Below, piece after piece: positions 12,752 to 24,408 of a DNA stretch of 64,000 nucleotides (the stretch's first letter is position 1; each line of letters begins with the position of its first letter). Origin of the DNA: Cycas panzhihuaensis (lineage: Eukaryota; Cycadophyta); the NCBI GenBank assembly GCA_023213395.1, contig CM041465.1:224199741-224263740 (forward strand), in the 5' to 3' direction. Under the pieces are notes generated by a model that was not told where the DNA came from, did not search any database, and saw only the letters and a list, made by a program, of their open reading frames with translations. The position numbers and the translations under genes were made by a program.

Positions 12752-13990
12752 CTACTCTTGTTTCAATTTAACTTCTATACTATCTAATTTTAAAAAGTGA
12801 GATTCATAAAACATAACATCTCTGTTAATAGTGATTTTGTGGGTAGTAAGATCCCATAACTTGTATCTCTTCATACCATCTTTATCACCATAACCAACAA
12901 AGATATATCTCTTGGATCTTGGGTCTAACTTTGAGCATTGATTTTTATTAATCAAGGCATAAGCATCACAACCAAAAAGTTTCGAATTTGAATAGTCACA
13001 TGGCTATCCAATCTATACCTCTTTAGGAAACTTGCAGTCTATTATAAGTGATGGTGACATGTTTACCAAATAATAAGTTGTTTGAATAGCTTCTACCTAT
13101 AAACCCTACTCTACTCTTATTACTTAGCATGTTTCTTACTCTTTTTAAGAGTGTCGTATTTATGTGATTAGTTGTGTCATTCTACTATGGAGTATAGCTA
13201 GTGGTCTTATGCCTTTTGATCCCAGCTTCTCTGTAATAGTTCTCAAACTCCAAGGAGTTGAACTCATCTCCATTATCAGTTCTTAAATATTTGATTGACC
13301 TACTAGTGATCTTCTCAACTAGAGCCATGAACTGCTTAAACACATTGAAAACTTTAGATTTTATTTTTAAAAAATAGACCCATACTTTTTTGGAGTAATC
13401 ATCTATAAATGTGATAAAGTACATTGACCCTCCATAAGATATTGTAGGGGTTGTTCCTCACACATCTAAATATACATAACCAGAACACCTTTACTAGTAT
13501 GACTTCTTACTTTAAACATGAGTTTACACTACTTTTAAAAAATATAATGTTTACAAAAATCCAAATCTAAAAGCTACAAATTAGGAAACAACTTATGGTT
13601 CATCAACACCTTAAGTCCTCTCTCACCCATGTGCCCAAGTATTTGATGCCATAACTAAGTTGAATATTCTATAGTCTTTGATGTTATAGCTATAGGGTTG
13701 ATATCTATACTTCCTACTAAGATATAAAGGTTTCCTTTCTTTAAGGCTTTCATAACAACCAATGTGCTCTTTAAAACCTTTAAGACTCCTTCAAGATATA
13801 TGTACTTATAACCACCAGAATCTAGTTTACCCAAGGAAGTTAAATTCCTTTTTGGATTAGGTACATGTCTAACTTCAGTTAATGTTCTCACTACACCATC
13901 AAATATTTTAGTTCTGATGCTATTAATGCCCACCGTCTTACAAGAAACTTCATTTCCCATAAGCACATCACCACCATCAAGAGGTTGACA
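12752..13990 (-). pseudogene. E1 protease-end and integrase, decayed
   Basis: From the right: a block of the gag-pre-integrase/protease region (SCKTVGINSIRTKIFDGVVR, then LTEVRHVPNPKRN and LTSLGKLDS) at 13655-13966; the integrase core at 13185-13424 with FITFIDDYSKKVWVYFLK and the second catalytic Asp in YLRTDNGDEF; and the integrase C-terminal region at 12752-12955 (CSKLDPRSKRYIFVGYGDK, then INRDVMF). These are hallmark segments of plant copia pol. Stops lie between them. Confidence 0.8.
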
Positions 13991-14915
13991 TGATGAAAAC
14001 TAACTCTTGTATGGACACATATGGTGTGAAGCACCAGAATCTAATAACCAATTATGATGATAATGGAAAGCATTACAAGTAACCAAGACATCATCATTCA
14101 TACCTTAATATGACTCCACCTGACTAGCCTCCTTGGTAAGATCTACCTTTTTCTAGAACTCCTTCCTTTTACAGTAATCCTTCTTGAGGTGACCTATCTT
14201 ATTATAGTACCAACATCTGAGCTTACTTTTATTGCCTTTTGACTTTGACCTTAATGTGGACCTAGAGCTTTGTCCTCTCTCAATCATTCTACCCCTTATT
14301 GTCATAGCTTCTAGTATGGAGGTTTTAAGACTAGACTTCCTTCTTACTTCTTCTATTTACAAAGCACTCACAACATAATCATAATCTAATGCATCTATAG
14401 TGCTAAAACTAATTAAGATAATAATATTATCATAGGATTCTGGTCATGAATATAATAAGGTAACAACCTTATCCTCATCCTCAATCGTGGCATCAATACT
14501 AGCTAATTGATAAATAAGAGCATTGAAAATATTTAAATAATCAATAATATATATACCTTCCTTCATCTGTAATAAGTACAGATACCTCTTTAAGTAGATT
14601 TAATTCACCATTAATTTGGTTATATATAAGCCTTCTAACCTGGTCTATAATCATGTTGATGTCTACTCCCTTATGATATTAAATAGAACTTTATCTGCTA
14701 AGCATAATCATATTATGCTAAGAGCCCTTTTTATCTAAATCATCCCATTCATCATCATCTATCCCTGTGAGTTTCTTTGATTTACTTGCAAGAGCTCTGT
14801 AGAAACCTTATTGTACCAGAACATCATACGCTTTTAACTTTCACAACTTGAAGTTATTATTGCCATTGAATTTCTCCACCTTGAACTTTGTATTCACTAG
14901 TTTTGCCATTTGGTA
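13991..14915 (-). pseudogene. E1 gag, decayed
   Basis: Starts near 14911 with MAKLVNTKFKVEKFNGNNNF, matching the gag opening of Tork-like copia elements. It continues with LTG..DDEWDDLDKK and IEDEDKVVTLLYS blocks and ends with a zinc knuckle near 14180-14230 that reads CWYYNKIGHLKKDYC, so the second Cys of CX2C is now Tyr. TAG and TAA stops occur throughout. Confidence 0.75.
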
Positions 14916-14963
14916 TAAAAAAAACCAATACCAAACCTTCATAAACTCGCTACAAAAATAAAA

Positions 14964-14978
14964 GTAGCTCTAATACCA
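14964..14978 (-). other. E1 primer-binding site
   Basis: The minus strand reads TGGTATTAGAGCTAC, complementary to the 3' end of initiator-Met tRNA with a C-to-T change. It lies two bases inside the 5' LTR end at 14981. Confidence 0.8.
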
Positions 14979-14980
14979 CT

Positions 14981-15669
14981 TATTATATAAACTAGGTCCC
15001 AATAACTAGAAACTGCCACCAAGATCTAAATTATTTTGCAACTAGTTACAGGAATCAAAACTGAAATTTAACATGCAGGTTCTTAATCCAGAGATAATAT
15101 AATAAATGAATTAGAAAGTTAAAACATCACATATATAACCAATATAACATGGTAAAACCCTAGCAGTATGCTAGGGAAATATCCACATAGGAAAGGTATG
15201 GATCTTTATTATCAAAGAATAGAGAAATATATATAATCTTTAGTAGAATACTCACAGCAACAACAACCAATCGCCTAACTCCTCATAGTACATCTAATAT
15301 ATCAAACACCATCAACATAATAAAAAACTCCATAAAATGGGCTATATGAGAGAGTCATACAAGGCACAAATCTTGACCATTAAATCTAGGGTATTTTGAA
15401 TGAACAACCATGATTCTCTTTACAATTTAGTATGCTTTTCAATACTAGCTTTTTAGGTCGAGGGCTACTATCCTCAAACCCTCTCTTTATGGGTGGGCGG
15501 GGGGTGGGGGGGGTGGAGAGGGGAGGGGGGTTCCAGTTCCTCCCACAGCCCCCAACCAAGGGGGGATCCCACCCTACTTGGATCCCCTCTAGGAAGTTTG
15601 GGGAGCAAAGTGTACTACTAACCTATCAAAATTTTAGCCTCCAAAACATTATTGTCACATTATCTAACA
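14981..15669 (-). repeat. LTR-A, 5' LTR of E1
   Basis: 689 bp, ending at 15669 (minus strand starts TGTTAGATAATG). The inner end is decayed from TAACA. It aligns with LTR-B, LTR-C and LTR-D (657-664 bp). Its extra length lies mainly in a G-rich expansion near 15491-15530. Confidence 0.85.
15491..15530 (+). other. G-rich tract with G-quadruplex potential
   Basis: Runs of 3, 3, 6, 8, 4 and 6 guanines separated by one to five bases, on the strand opposite E1 transcription. Sister LTRs have only short G and C blocks here, so the tract expanded in this copy. Confidence 0.8.
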
Positions 15670-15679
15670 TCTTATTGAT

Positions 15680-16754
15680 TGTTAAAGAGTAACATATCCC
15701 TTTTTATGTGTGCAGGAGATCATCTTTATGATGATAAAGAGTTCATTGGCCAAGGCATATTTAAGCTCATAAATGGTATGGATGATACCACTTAGGCTAT
15801 CTTAAGACGATGTGGCATTCACAAGATTTGTCAGATATAATATTACATTTTTAGGTCACCCTTTTTTATTTGCCCAGTTATTCATTAGGATAAGAAGAGG
15901 CAGTTATTCTACCTTCCCTTATGTAAAGTTCTATAGATCACTACATGAGCCATTTCATATATATTGGGCATTTTATACACTAATCTCCCTCTAATTTTAG
16001 GGATGTTAAATAAGAACCAAGATGCATAAGGGAGCGCAAGTGTTCTATTAAGTAGAGGAGATGCTTGGTAATGCTAAGGTCTTAGGATTTCTACCTATTT
16101 AAGCTCTCTATGCATTTTATTGATATGAAAGTTGATAATAACTACCCTCTTATTTAAGATTACCTACTGACAAAGCTATGAAATACTCCTTATGGGTTCA
16201 ATGGATGTGGTAGCTTATTATGAGACTAAGGAGAGATTTAACTAAGATTTCCTAATTATTTTCAACATGAGACATTAATTGGATGAGACTCAAGTTTTAG
16301 GGAAGGGTGATTTTTCTTATCGTTTTATACTTTAGTCCTAGGTTTTTCATTACTTACCAAGTATCCTACCCTCAAGATGGCCCAATAGCACTTGACATAG
16401 ATCATTACAATACCTCCTCATGTGGTATTCATCCTTTAAGAGCAAAGTATCATAACAAGTGGCTAATTTTAATAAAACTATTTATGAAATCAATTTTTTT
16501 ATAGAGAGAAAAGGAAGTTAGCTTCTTAAAGATATAACGCCTAGCCTATGGCTATAAATAAGGGGATAATACTCATTTCTCATTATGATTATTATAATTC
16601 ATATGATGATGTAATCTCCATTTATCACTTTAGTACCTTTACCTTTATTTCATTAATTTGTTATATTATTATCTATCTAATTATTATAAATTTAATCTAA
16701 TAATATATTTATCTACTAATTATATTCTATTATTTACTATTTGAGCTTATAACA
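15680..16754 (+). repeat. Long LTR X, copy 1, with TATA box
   Basis: About 1075 bp from TGTTAAAGAG to ...TTATAACA. A TATA box (ctataaata) lies at 16552-16560 and a PBS follows at 16757. It is homologous over its whole length to 56852-57914. Ten bases before both copies (tcttattgat) are identical, so the left boundary could be slightly further out. The element type is not identified. Confidence 0.65.
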
Positions 16755-16756
16755 AT

Positions 16757-16768
16757 TGGTATTAAAGT
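16757..16768 (+). other. Primer-binding-site-like sequence of element X
   Basis: tggtattaaag, two bases after LTR X1, resembles a decayed initiator-Met PBS. It shows X1 is a 5' LTR in plus orientation. Confidence 0.6.
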
Positions 16769-17579
16769 AAGATTACCAAGTTGCCTTATTACTAAGTGGT
16801 TGTTCACTAGGTTTTTATATTAAACTATTCACAAGTGAATAGGGTTTGAAAGTCATTGATTCCCCATGTGAAAGGTTTAGAATACCAGTTCTTTTAGTTA
16901 ACATTCATCTTCCATGAAGGATATACATGCTCATGGTGGCTACCCCTTATCATACCACCCTCTACCTCCATAAAAATTTTGTGATAGTTGGCTTGTTAAT
17001 TTCATTAAGACATCTTACTTTACTCTATCCTATTCTTTATAAAAACCTTATGATTAAGTTTTGTCTCTCCCATAGCTTATGGTTTACTTATCCTATCTAT
17101 GTAGCTATCCTTATATGGAGTACTCTCTAATTACTATTGTTCCTCTTGGCATAGCAAAATTATATATAACTTCAATCTCATATAGTCTCTATGTTGTCCA
17201 AAAAATATCCCTTAATGTCCTTATCTAACTCATGGTTACCTTTAAAGGAGAAGCCCTATCCTCTCATGAAGACATCATTGCCTCAATAAAGTCCTATGTA
17301 AAGAGTTCCTCTACCTTTATGTGTGTATTATCAAGTATTTCTAAATCAAACTTTATAACATGATAAATAATCATTTGACCAGGTAAGTTGCCATATTCCT
17401 AAAGTTAGTTTAGAATTGAGTAACATGAGATAGGTTACCAATAAAGTTACAAGTATATGTAGAATTATTGATGAAGATACCACATGCATATCTTATAGGT
17501 AAGTTAAGAAAAGATTCACAAGTTACTCTTATATAGTGTATTTGAATAATAATAATATGTTGTGTTTCATTTTATAAAA
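16769..17579 (+). other. Probable internal sequence of element X, unrecognised
   Basis: Sequence downstream of the X PBS. No gag or other domain recognised; the open stretch at 16927-17130 has no family features. It merges without a visible border into the Y-related sequence. Confidence 0.4.
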
Positions 17580-18016
17580 TTGATGAACCATGTAGTAAAA
17601 ACATTTCCTAGATAACTAGCAATTACAATGACTAGTTACCCATGCATTTTAGTAAATAGTTGTTATTTTATATAGACATTAGTAAATTGGTTAATTGATG
17701 AGTTAATAAGTTTATTTTATAGCTTACAAATGGAAGATGTGAAGTTATTATAGAAATAACTTTATATATCATGATGAGTTAAGAGTCATGAGTTACATTT
17801 AATTGATTAGTGATTTACAGGTAGTTGGTATGATACATTATTATGACGTGATATGGTGATGATATAATAGGATTTTCTTACATAAGAACGAGCAAAAAAG
17901 ACAAGTATGATGGACGATATTCCTAGGTGATAGAGTACATATGATAAGGAGATGATTTAGCATAAAGATACGAACATGAAGACATGAAGATCTATTAACT
18001 AAACATTAAGGAAGAG
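17580..18016 (+). repeat. Family Y retroelement 3' region, copy 2
   Basis: Homologous to 3540-4041, including tgatgaaccatgtag, the tagttaccca run and the final actaaacattaaggaagag purine tract before TGTTGG. Confidence 0.6.
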
Positions 18017-18187
18017 TGTTGGTATACTCAATTTCATAAATATCAATATAATATTTAATTAGTAAGTCAAGTAGTCACTAGTCAACGTAAAAAGTTTCAC
18101 ATATATGCAATGTGATTAGTTGTTGTATTAGTATGATATAATTGATTGATAAATGAAGTAATAAACTTATAAATATGTACACATACA
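18017..18187 (+). repeat. Family Y LTR start, copy 2
   Basis: Begins TGTTGGTATACTC after the purine tract and resembles the first part of the LTR at 4042. It then runs into a large microsatellite, so the rest of the LTR is displaced or lost. Confidence 0.5.
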
Positions 18188-18257
18188 ATTTGCATATATA
18201 CACACACACATATATATATATACATACACACACACACATATATATATATATATACAT

Positions 18258-18294
<37 letters not shown>

Positions 18295-18324
18295 CATACA
18301 CACACACATACATATATATACACA

Positions 18325-18376
<52 letters not shown>

Positions 18377-18381
18377 CATAC

Positions 18382-18414
<33 letters not shown>

Positions 18415-18430
18415 CATATACATACATACA

Positions 18431-18462
<32 letters not shown>

Positions 18463-18467
18463 CATAC

Positions 18468-18553
<86 letters not shown>
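18188..18553. repeat. Compound CA/TA/CATA microsatellite
   Basis: About 365 bp of alternating (CA)n, (TA)n and (CATA)n blocks ending in a long pure AT run from about 18480. It is open in several frames (Tyr/Ile/His/Thr or Met/Tyr/Val/Cys repeats), but these frames are a by-product of the repeat. Confidence 0.95.
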
Positions 18554-18556
<3 letters not shown>

Positions 18557-18855
18557 GTTTATGATAATGCCCTATTTAAAATAACTTTTGTATAAGTTTC
18601 TACACTTAAACAATCCTAGGACTTATGTGTGTTGACCTCAACTTACTTGGGATCTTGTCTTTCATTTATACATGATACCCATTTAAAGTTATTCTTAAAG
18701 GGAAAATAGAAAATATAAAAGAAAAATAAGGATTATAGAAATGATATTAATATAAAAAATTCTAAAAATAAAGAATTAGAGTATCAAGTTGAGGAGTTAA
18801 GTTTAATTAAGGATTAATTTATGAGTGAATAAAATATGAGTGATATGGAAGAGTT
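18554..18855. other. AT-rich spacer
   Basis: No feature recognised. The last five bases (gagtt, 18851-18855) are the left target-site duplication of TR-GAG copy 1. Confidence 0.5.
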
Positions 18856-19120
18856 TATTACATGACTAATCATGTAACCATTTAAGATAGAGACGTATGA
18901 AGAGAAATGGAAGAAATAAGATAAGGAAAAAGGTAAGGTTCTGAAGAATATTCGTTAACATATCATCAGTATAATCATATCTCTCTTTACAATAGAGTGG
19001 GATATATATAACACTCACCCCCTCATTATTATATTCCTACCTTTATGTCAATCAATCCCATTAATTATCATATGATGGAGGGTCATAACCCTCTCTAACA
19101 TGTAGTGAAGGATCACCACA
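18856..19120 (-). repeat. 3' LTR of TR-GAG copy 1
   Basis: 265 bp, homologous to 20610-20873. The outer TG has decayed to TA on the plus strand, and the inner end reads caccaca. Confidence 0.75.
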
Positions 19121-20609
19121 TGCCTCTACCCTTAAATGCTTCATCCTCGAAGCATCCTAATACATAGATGCATGTGACCACCTCCTACTATTGGTGTCTA
19201 ATAGATAGGTCTATCAAAGATTATCCAAAAATATGTACATAGAATAAGGATCTATCCATCTTAAGTAGATCTTTATATACCTAAAGTCTTTATGACCTTG
19301 GAACCTTAAGCTTTAATGATCTACATGCTTGGGGTATCTAGTTTATGAGGGCTTTGTATGATACGTGCATCAGTGTTGAGTCTCCTGATAATGTGGGTGT
19401 CAATAAGGTTCCACTTTCATATGTGCTCTAACTTTTGTTAAGTAGCACTCTCCTTTTCTTTGGTTTTAATTGGTGGTGTGGAATGACAAACAACTTCTAC
19501 TAATTGCTCCCTATATTCTTTTTCTCCTTTATCATCTTTATTTTATGCTTAACTTTAAGGAGTAGATAGAATTCCTTATTCCACCTTTTGATTATACTTC
19601 TCAAGTAATTAGCAAGCTTCGTGTTTATATTGCTTAAGGCTTTGCATCTCTTACTACCAAAAATTGTTATATTTGCTTTCGAGAGATACAGTTAGTGAAA
19701 AAACATCATACTGAATTAACAAGTTATGTTATACCACTCCTTAAACTAATAGTAAGTCTCTCCTTGTAAATAAAATAAGGCTACTTTAATCCTCTCTTTA
19801 TTTTTCATATAGTTATCATCAAGTGAATTTAAATATTTATGCATATATGTAACCTAGTCATCTATAGAAAGAGTCCCATCTCTATTAAATGTATGAGGTA
19901 TGGGTCTTTCTATAGCCACAGTTATATAAATGTGGGAGAGATTAGGAGGTGTCTATACTCTATTATTCCCCAATTTTAATATAAAAATAGATATTAGGCA
20001 TTAAGAGAAATGGTGTTATGAACAAAGCCTGAATGCCCAAGAAAGTACAATATGAAACCCTTATATTTAAAATTTTAATTATGAAAGAAATATAGCTTTA
20101 AATTATATAAAATATAGATTAAAATTATAGCCATTAAAATATGGTTCTAACATCTTAGATAGAATTAAATTCTAACATATGGATCAAAATTTATGATTGT
20201 TTTAAGAAATTTGTTGCTATGATTTTTAAAGACTATAATAGTACGTGCTAATAAAATACTAATTACTTTATGCTCTAAACTTTGATCAACCTTAAATTAT
20301 TTCTATTAGAAAGTAAATTCAAAAATACATTGAATCAAAAAAATTAAGGCTATTTGGATACTTATAGCCAAAGTTATGGGTCTTTGAAGTTGAGGTTATA
20401 GATTTGTCCTAAAAATATGGTGACAAAAAATAGGTTGAAATTGAATTTATTATAATTTCTGTAATATTTTACCAAAACTAGTAGCATAATACACTTAAAA
20501 TTTATGGATCGAGCCTTTTTGTCTCAAAATCCTTATTGGTTCTGTATTTGTGCTCCTAATGAGTAGAACTTTCACATGCCAAAAACCCTTAGAAAACAAA
20601 AATATCACT

Positions 20610-20873
20610 TGTTATATGACTGATCATGTAACCATTTAAATAGCAACATATAAAGAGAAATAAAAGAAATAAGATAAGGAAAAAGATAGAGTTCCAAAGA
20701 ATATTCATTAGCATACCATTATCATCATCATATCTCTCTTTATAATAAAGTGAGGTATATATAACATTGACCCTCTCATTATTATATCACTACCTTTATA
20801 TCAACTAATCTTATTAATTCTCATATGATGGAGGGTCATAACCCCCTTTAACATATGGTGAAGGGTCACTACA
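20610..20873 (-). repeat. 5' LTR of TR-GAG copy 1
   Basis: 264 bp, TGTTATATGAC...CACTACA on the plus strand. It carries the same runs as the left LTR (catgtaaccattta, catatgatggagggtcataac). Confidence 0.75.
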
Positions 20874-21125
20874 GAGTTGTAGGGAGGTGGTGATGGTGGT
20901 TATAAACTAGGCAATAGGATAAATATATTGTTTTATTATGATATGTATAGAAGGTAGTAGGGAAAATATAGTAAGTGAGGGATTGAGGACATAATAATAG
21001 TTTCATATAGGTATATATCAAGGAGAGTGGAGAGTATTCATGATTTATATTAAGGGAAAAACTAAGGGGAAGCATATATAGGGATTTGATATCGTAGTGG
21101 GACATATAAAGGGTAGGTTAGATAA
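20874..21125. other. Host sequence between TR-GAG copy 1 and E2
   Basis: About 250 bp. Its last five bases (gataa) are the E2 target-site duplication, so it was once continuous with 27139 onward. The minus-strand open frame at 20869-21105 has no recognisable domain. Confidence 0.5.
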
Positions 21126-21786
21126 TGTTGAGAAAGCTAAGTCCCAATAACCAGAAACTGCCACCAAGATCTAAACTATTTTACAATTAGTTATAAGAAT
21201 TAAAACTAAAATTTAGCATGTAATTTCTTAAACCAAAAATAATATAATAAATGAATTATAAATCCAAATCACTACATATACAATTGATATGATGTAGTAA
21301 AACCCTAACAGTATGCTAGGGAAATATCCACATAGGAAAAGTATCAATCTTTATTATCCAAGAATGGAGAAATGTACATAATCTATAATAGAATGCTCAT
21401 AATAACAATAATCAACCATCACTACTCAATACAGTACATCCAATATATCAAACACCATCAACATAATAAAAAAACATGCTAAATTGGACTATATGATAGA
21501 GTCATACAAGGCATAAATCTTGACCATCAAATCTAGGGTATTTTGAATGAACAGCCTCAACTATCTTTATAATTTAGTATGATTTTCAGTGTTAGATTTT
21601 TGGGTTAGGGGATATTACCCCTAAACCCCCTCTTTCTGAGGGGGGTTATGGCTCCCCCTTCATCCCCCAGCTAAGGGGGTCTCTAATCCCACTTGGATCC
21701 CCTTGAAGAAATTTAAGGGAGAAATTATGCTGCCAACTTGTCAAAATTTTAGCCTCTTTAAAACATTTTTGTCATATTATCTAACA
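21126..21786 (-). repeat. LTR-B, 3' LTR of E2
   Basis: 661 bp. The plus strand reads TGTTGAGAAAG...ATCTAACA. It aligns with LTR-A, LTR-C and LTR-D and shares their GC-rich core near 21600-21710. Confidence 0.9.
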
Positions 21787-21879
21787 ATCTATACCTTGAT
21801 AATAATTTACCTAATATCTTTCCTCAACCATTCATCACCTTTTCTATAAGTTAAGAGAAGTTGAATATTATTTGAATTT

Positions 21880-23740
21880 CTCTCACTATAATTTTATTTT
21901 ATATTAACTTTTGCAAGTACCACTCCATATGCTTCTACAATCTGTTTAACAAAATGTTACTTAAAAATAATATGCTTTATCCTACTATGATAAGCTAGAT
22001 TCTTTGCTAAATAAATGGCACTTTGACTATCACAAAATACATTTACCTTTTCTTGTTTCCTTCTAAGCTCAACTAATAGACCTTGCAACCATATTGCTTC
22101 TTTACAAGTATGTGTTGTAGCAACATATTTTGCTTCTATAGTTGATAATGTAATTATGCTCTACAATTTTGACATCCAACTAATCAAACCATTTGCAAGA
22201 GTAAATGTATAACTTGAAGTAGATCTTCTCTTATCTAAATCTCCTATAAAGTTTAAATTAGCATATCTACAAACTTGATTACATGTACCTCTAAAGGTAA
22301 TGTAATAGTCACTTATGCCTCTCAAATACTAAAGCACCCATTTCACTACTACATAATGTTCCTTTCCTAGATTTGCCATAAACCTTCTAACCATATCAAC
22401 TGCATGTGAAATGTCAAGTCTTGTATTATACCATGGCTACATCAAACTTCCTACTACACTGGCATAAGGTACATGAGACATATAATTCTTTTCTTATTCA
22501 TTACTAGGACTCATACTCAAAGAAAGCTTGAAATAAAAAAGCCAACATAATACTCACTAGTTTCACATTTACCATGTTAAATCTAGTTAGCACCTTCTCC
22601 ACATATTTCTATTGTGATAACCATAGCTTACGATTTTTCCTATCTCTATGTATCTCCATACCTAAGATTTGTTTTACATCTCTTAGATCTTTCATATCAA
22701 AATTCTTAGCCAATTGAGCCTTTAACTTATTGATTTCCGCCATGCTCTCATTTGTAACTAGCATGTCATTAATATACAATACTAAGATAATAAATAAGCC
22801 ATTGTCTAAGAATTTAAAGTAAACACAATGATCATACTCACTTCTTTTAAAATTTTGGCTCTCCATGAAGGTATCAAACTTCTTATACCATTACTTAGGT
22901 GATTTCTTTAGGCCATATCATGATTTCCTGAGCCTCCAAATAAGTCTTTTCTTTCCATCCTATACAAACCTTTCTAGTTGATCCATATAGATCTTTTCAT
23001 CTAAATCTTTATGTAGAAAATATTTTTATACATTTAATTACTTTTAACTCTAAATCAAGGGAAGCTACCAATGCTAATAGAACCTGAATTGAAATAAGTT
23101 TGACAACTAGTAAAAAGATCTCATGAAATTTAATACCCATTTCCTGTGCAAAAGCTTTAGCTAGTAGTCTTGCCTTGTATTTATCAACCTTTCCATCAAT
23201 ATCTATTTTCTTCTTGAAAACCCACCTGCAACCAACAATCTTCCTGCCATGTGGAAGTTCTGCCAAGTACCAATAATTATTTTTCTTTAAAGCATCTATC
23301 TCTTATTGCATAGGCCTCTTCCACTTTTTATTATGGATATCATCTATTATTTCTTGATACAATGCAGACTCACCATCATTACAAACTAAAGTAATAGAAA
23401 TAGAAGGGTTTTACCTATTAGGTGGATCACTAGCTTATAAAGATCTTCTAATAGTTAGTGGAGGAATGTCTACATACTCCTATAATTTGTTGAAGATTCA
23501 TCTTTAGAAAGGTCTTCCTACTCTTCTGTTTCTAAAAATGGTTGGGTCTTAAGCTTGATCTATTGATGTTCAGCTTTCTGCTCTTATTTCACTTCAACTT
23601 ATACAATGTCTAATTTTAGAAAGAGATGTTCATCAAACATAACATCTCTGTTAATAGTAATTTTATGGGCAGTAGGATCCTATAACTTGTATCCCTTCAT
23701 ACCATCTCCATCAAAATAACTAACAAAGATATATCTCTTA
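21880..23740 (-). pseudogene. E2 reverse transcriptase and RNase H, decayed
   Basis: RT begins near 23270: KIVGCRWVFKKKIDIDGKVD, KYKARLLAKAFAQ and later IKFHEIF (from YxETFAPV). The catalytic box at 22609-22866 is LVLYINDMLVT, YIND instead of YVDD, so the first catalytic Asp of the pair is Asn. LKAQLAKNFDMKDLRDVKQI, LGMEIHRDR and LWLSQ follow. RNase H blocks lie left of that to about 21880, matching those of E1. An integrase C-terminal stretch (23630-23740) ends at the solo LTR. The mutated active site and scattered stops make it inactive. Confidence 0.8.
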
Positions 23741-23744
23741 GATT

Positions 23745-24408
23745 TGTTGAGTAAACAAGGTCCTACTAACTAGAAATCACCACCAAGATCTAAATTAATT
23801 TGTAACTAGTTCCAGGAATCAAAATTAAAATTTAACATGAAAATTTTTAAACCAGAGGTAATATAATAAATGAATTAGAAAGCCAAAGCATCACATATAC
23901 ACATGATATAATGTGGTAAATTCCTAACAGTATGCTAGGGAAACATCTATACATGAAATGTATCAATCTTTATAACAAACGAATAGAGAAATATATATAA
24001 TCTATAGTAAAATATTTACAACAATAACAACCAGCCACCCAACTCCTTATAGTACATCCAATACATCAAATACCATCAACATAATGTAAAAACACCCTAA
24101 ATCAGGTTATATGAGAGACTTATACAAGGCACAAATCTCGACCATTGAATCTGGGGTATATTGAATGAACGAGACCAATTCTCTTTATAATTTAGTATGC
24201 TTTTTAGTGCTAGCTTTTTAGGTCAAGGGCTACCACCCCTGAACCCCCTATTTATAGAGGGGTAGGGGGTTCAGGCACCCACCGTATTCCCTGGCTAAGG
24301 GAGGCTCCCACCCCCCTTAGATCCCCTCGAAGAAGTTTAGGTGGGAAATTGCACTACCAACCTATCAAAATTGTAGCTTCCAAAATATTATTATCACATT
24401 ATCTAATA
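23745..24408 (-). mobile_element. Solo LTR-C nested in E2
   Basis: 664-bp LTR of the E1/E2 family, TGTTGAGTAAAC...ATCTAATA on the plus strand, flanked by a perfect 5-bp duplication agatt (23740-23744 and 24409-24413). Removing it and one agatt restores ...tctcttagattttgggtct, which matches E1 near 12910-12930 (tctcttggatcttgggtct). An element of the family therefore inserted into a sibling and was later reduced to one LTR by recombination. Confidence 0.9.

Larger units (their letters stand above)
10971..15669 (-). mobile_element. Ty1/copia element E1, 3' truncated
   Basis: A decayed copia element on the minus strand. From right to left: 5' LTR (14981-15669), PBS (14964-14978), gag, protease, integrase, RT and RNase H, ending near 10971 without a 3' LTR. 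It is closely related to E2 (21126-27133), and the two can be aligned through most of their length. The five bases beyond the LTR are tctta; no matching duplication is found on the left, consistent with loss of the 3' end. Many TAG stops break the single long gag-pol frame expected of the family. Confidence 0.85.
18856..20873 (-). mobile_element. TR-GAG-like non-autonomous LTR element, copy 1
   Basis: A 2018-bp element with LTRs at both ends (18856-19120 and 20610-20873) and a perfect 5-bp target-site duplication, gagtt (18851-18855 and 20874-20878). Its interior aligns with that of 28811-30831. The minus strand carries a decayed gag-like frame near 19830-19920 (FNRDGTLSIDD), and no protease, RT or integrase. 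Size, LTRs and gag-only content match the class called TR-GAG, which depends on other elements for RT and integrase. A polypurine tract (minus strand GGGTAGAGGCA) precedes the left LTR; the PBS is heavily eroded. Confidence 0.75.

Noticed and set aside
18078-18564. Four overlapping open frames of 104-131 codons on both strands
   Set aside because: They are translations of the CA/TA/CATA microsatellite, with only a few repeating residues; no gene.
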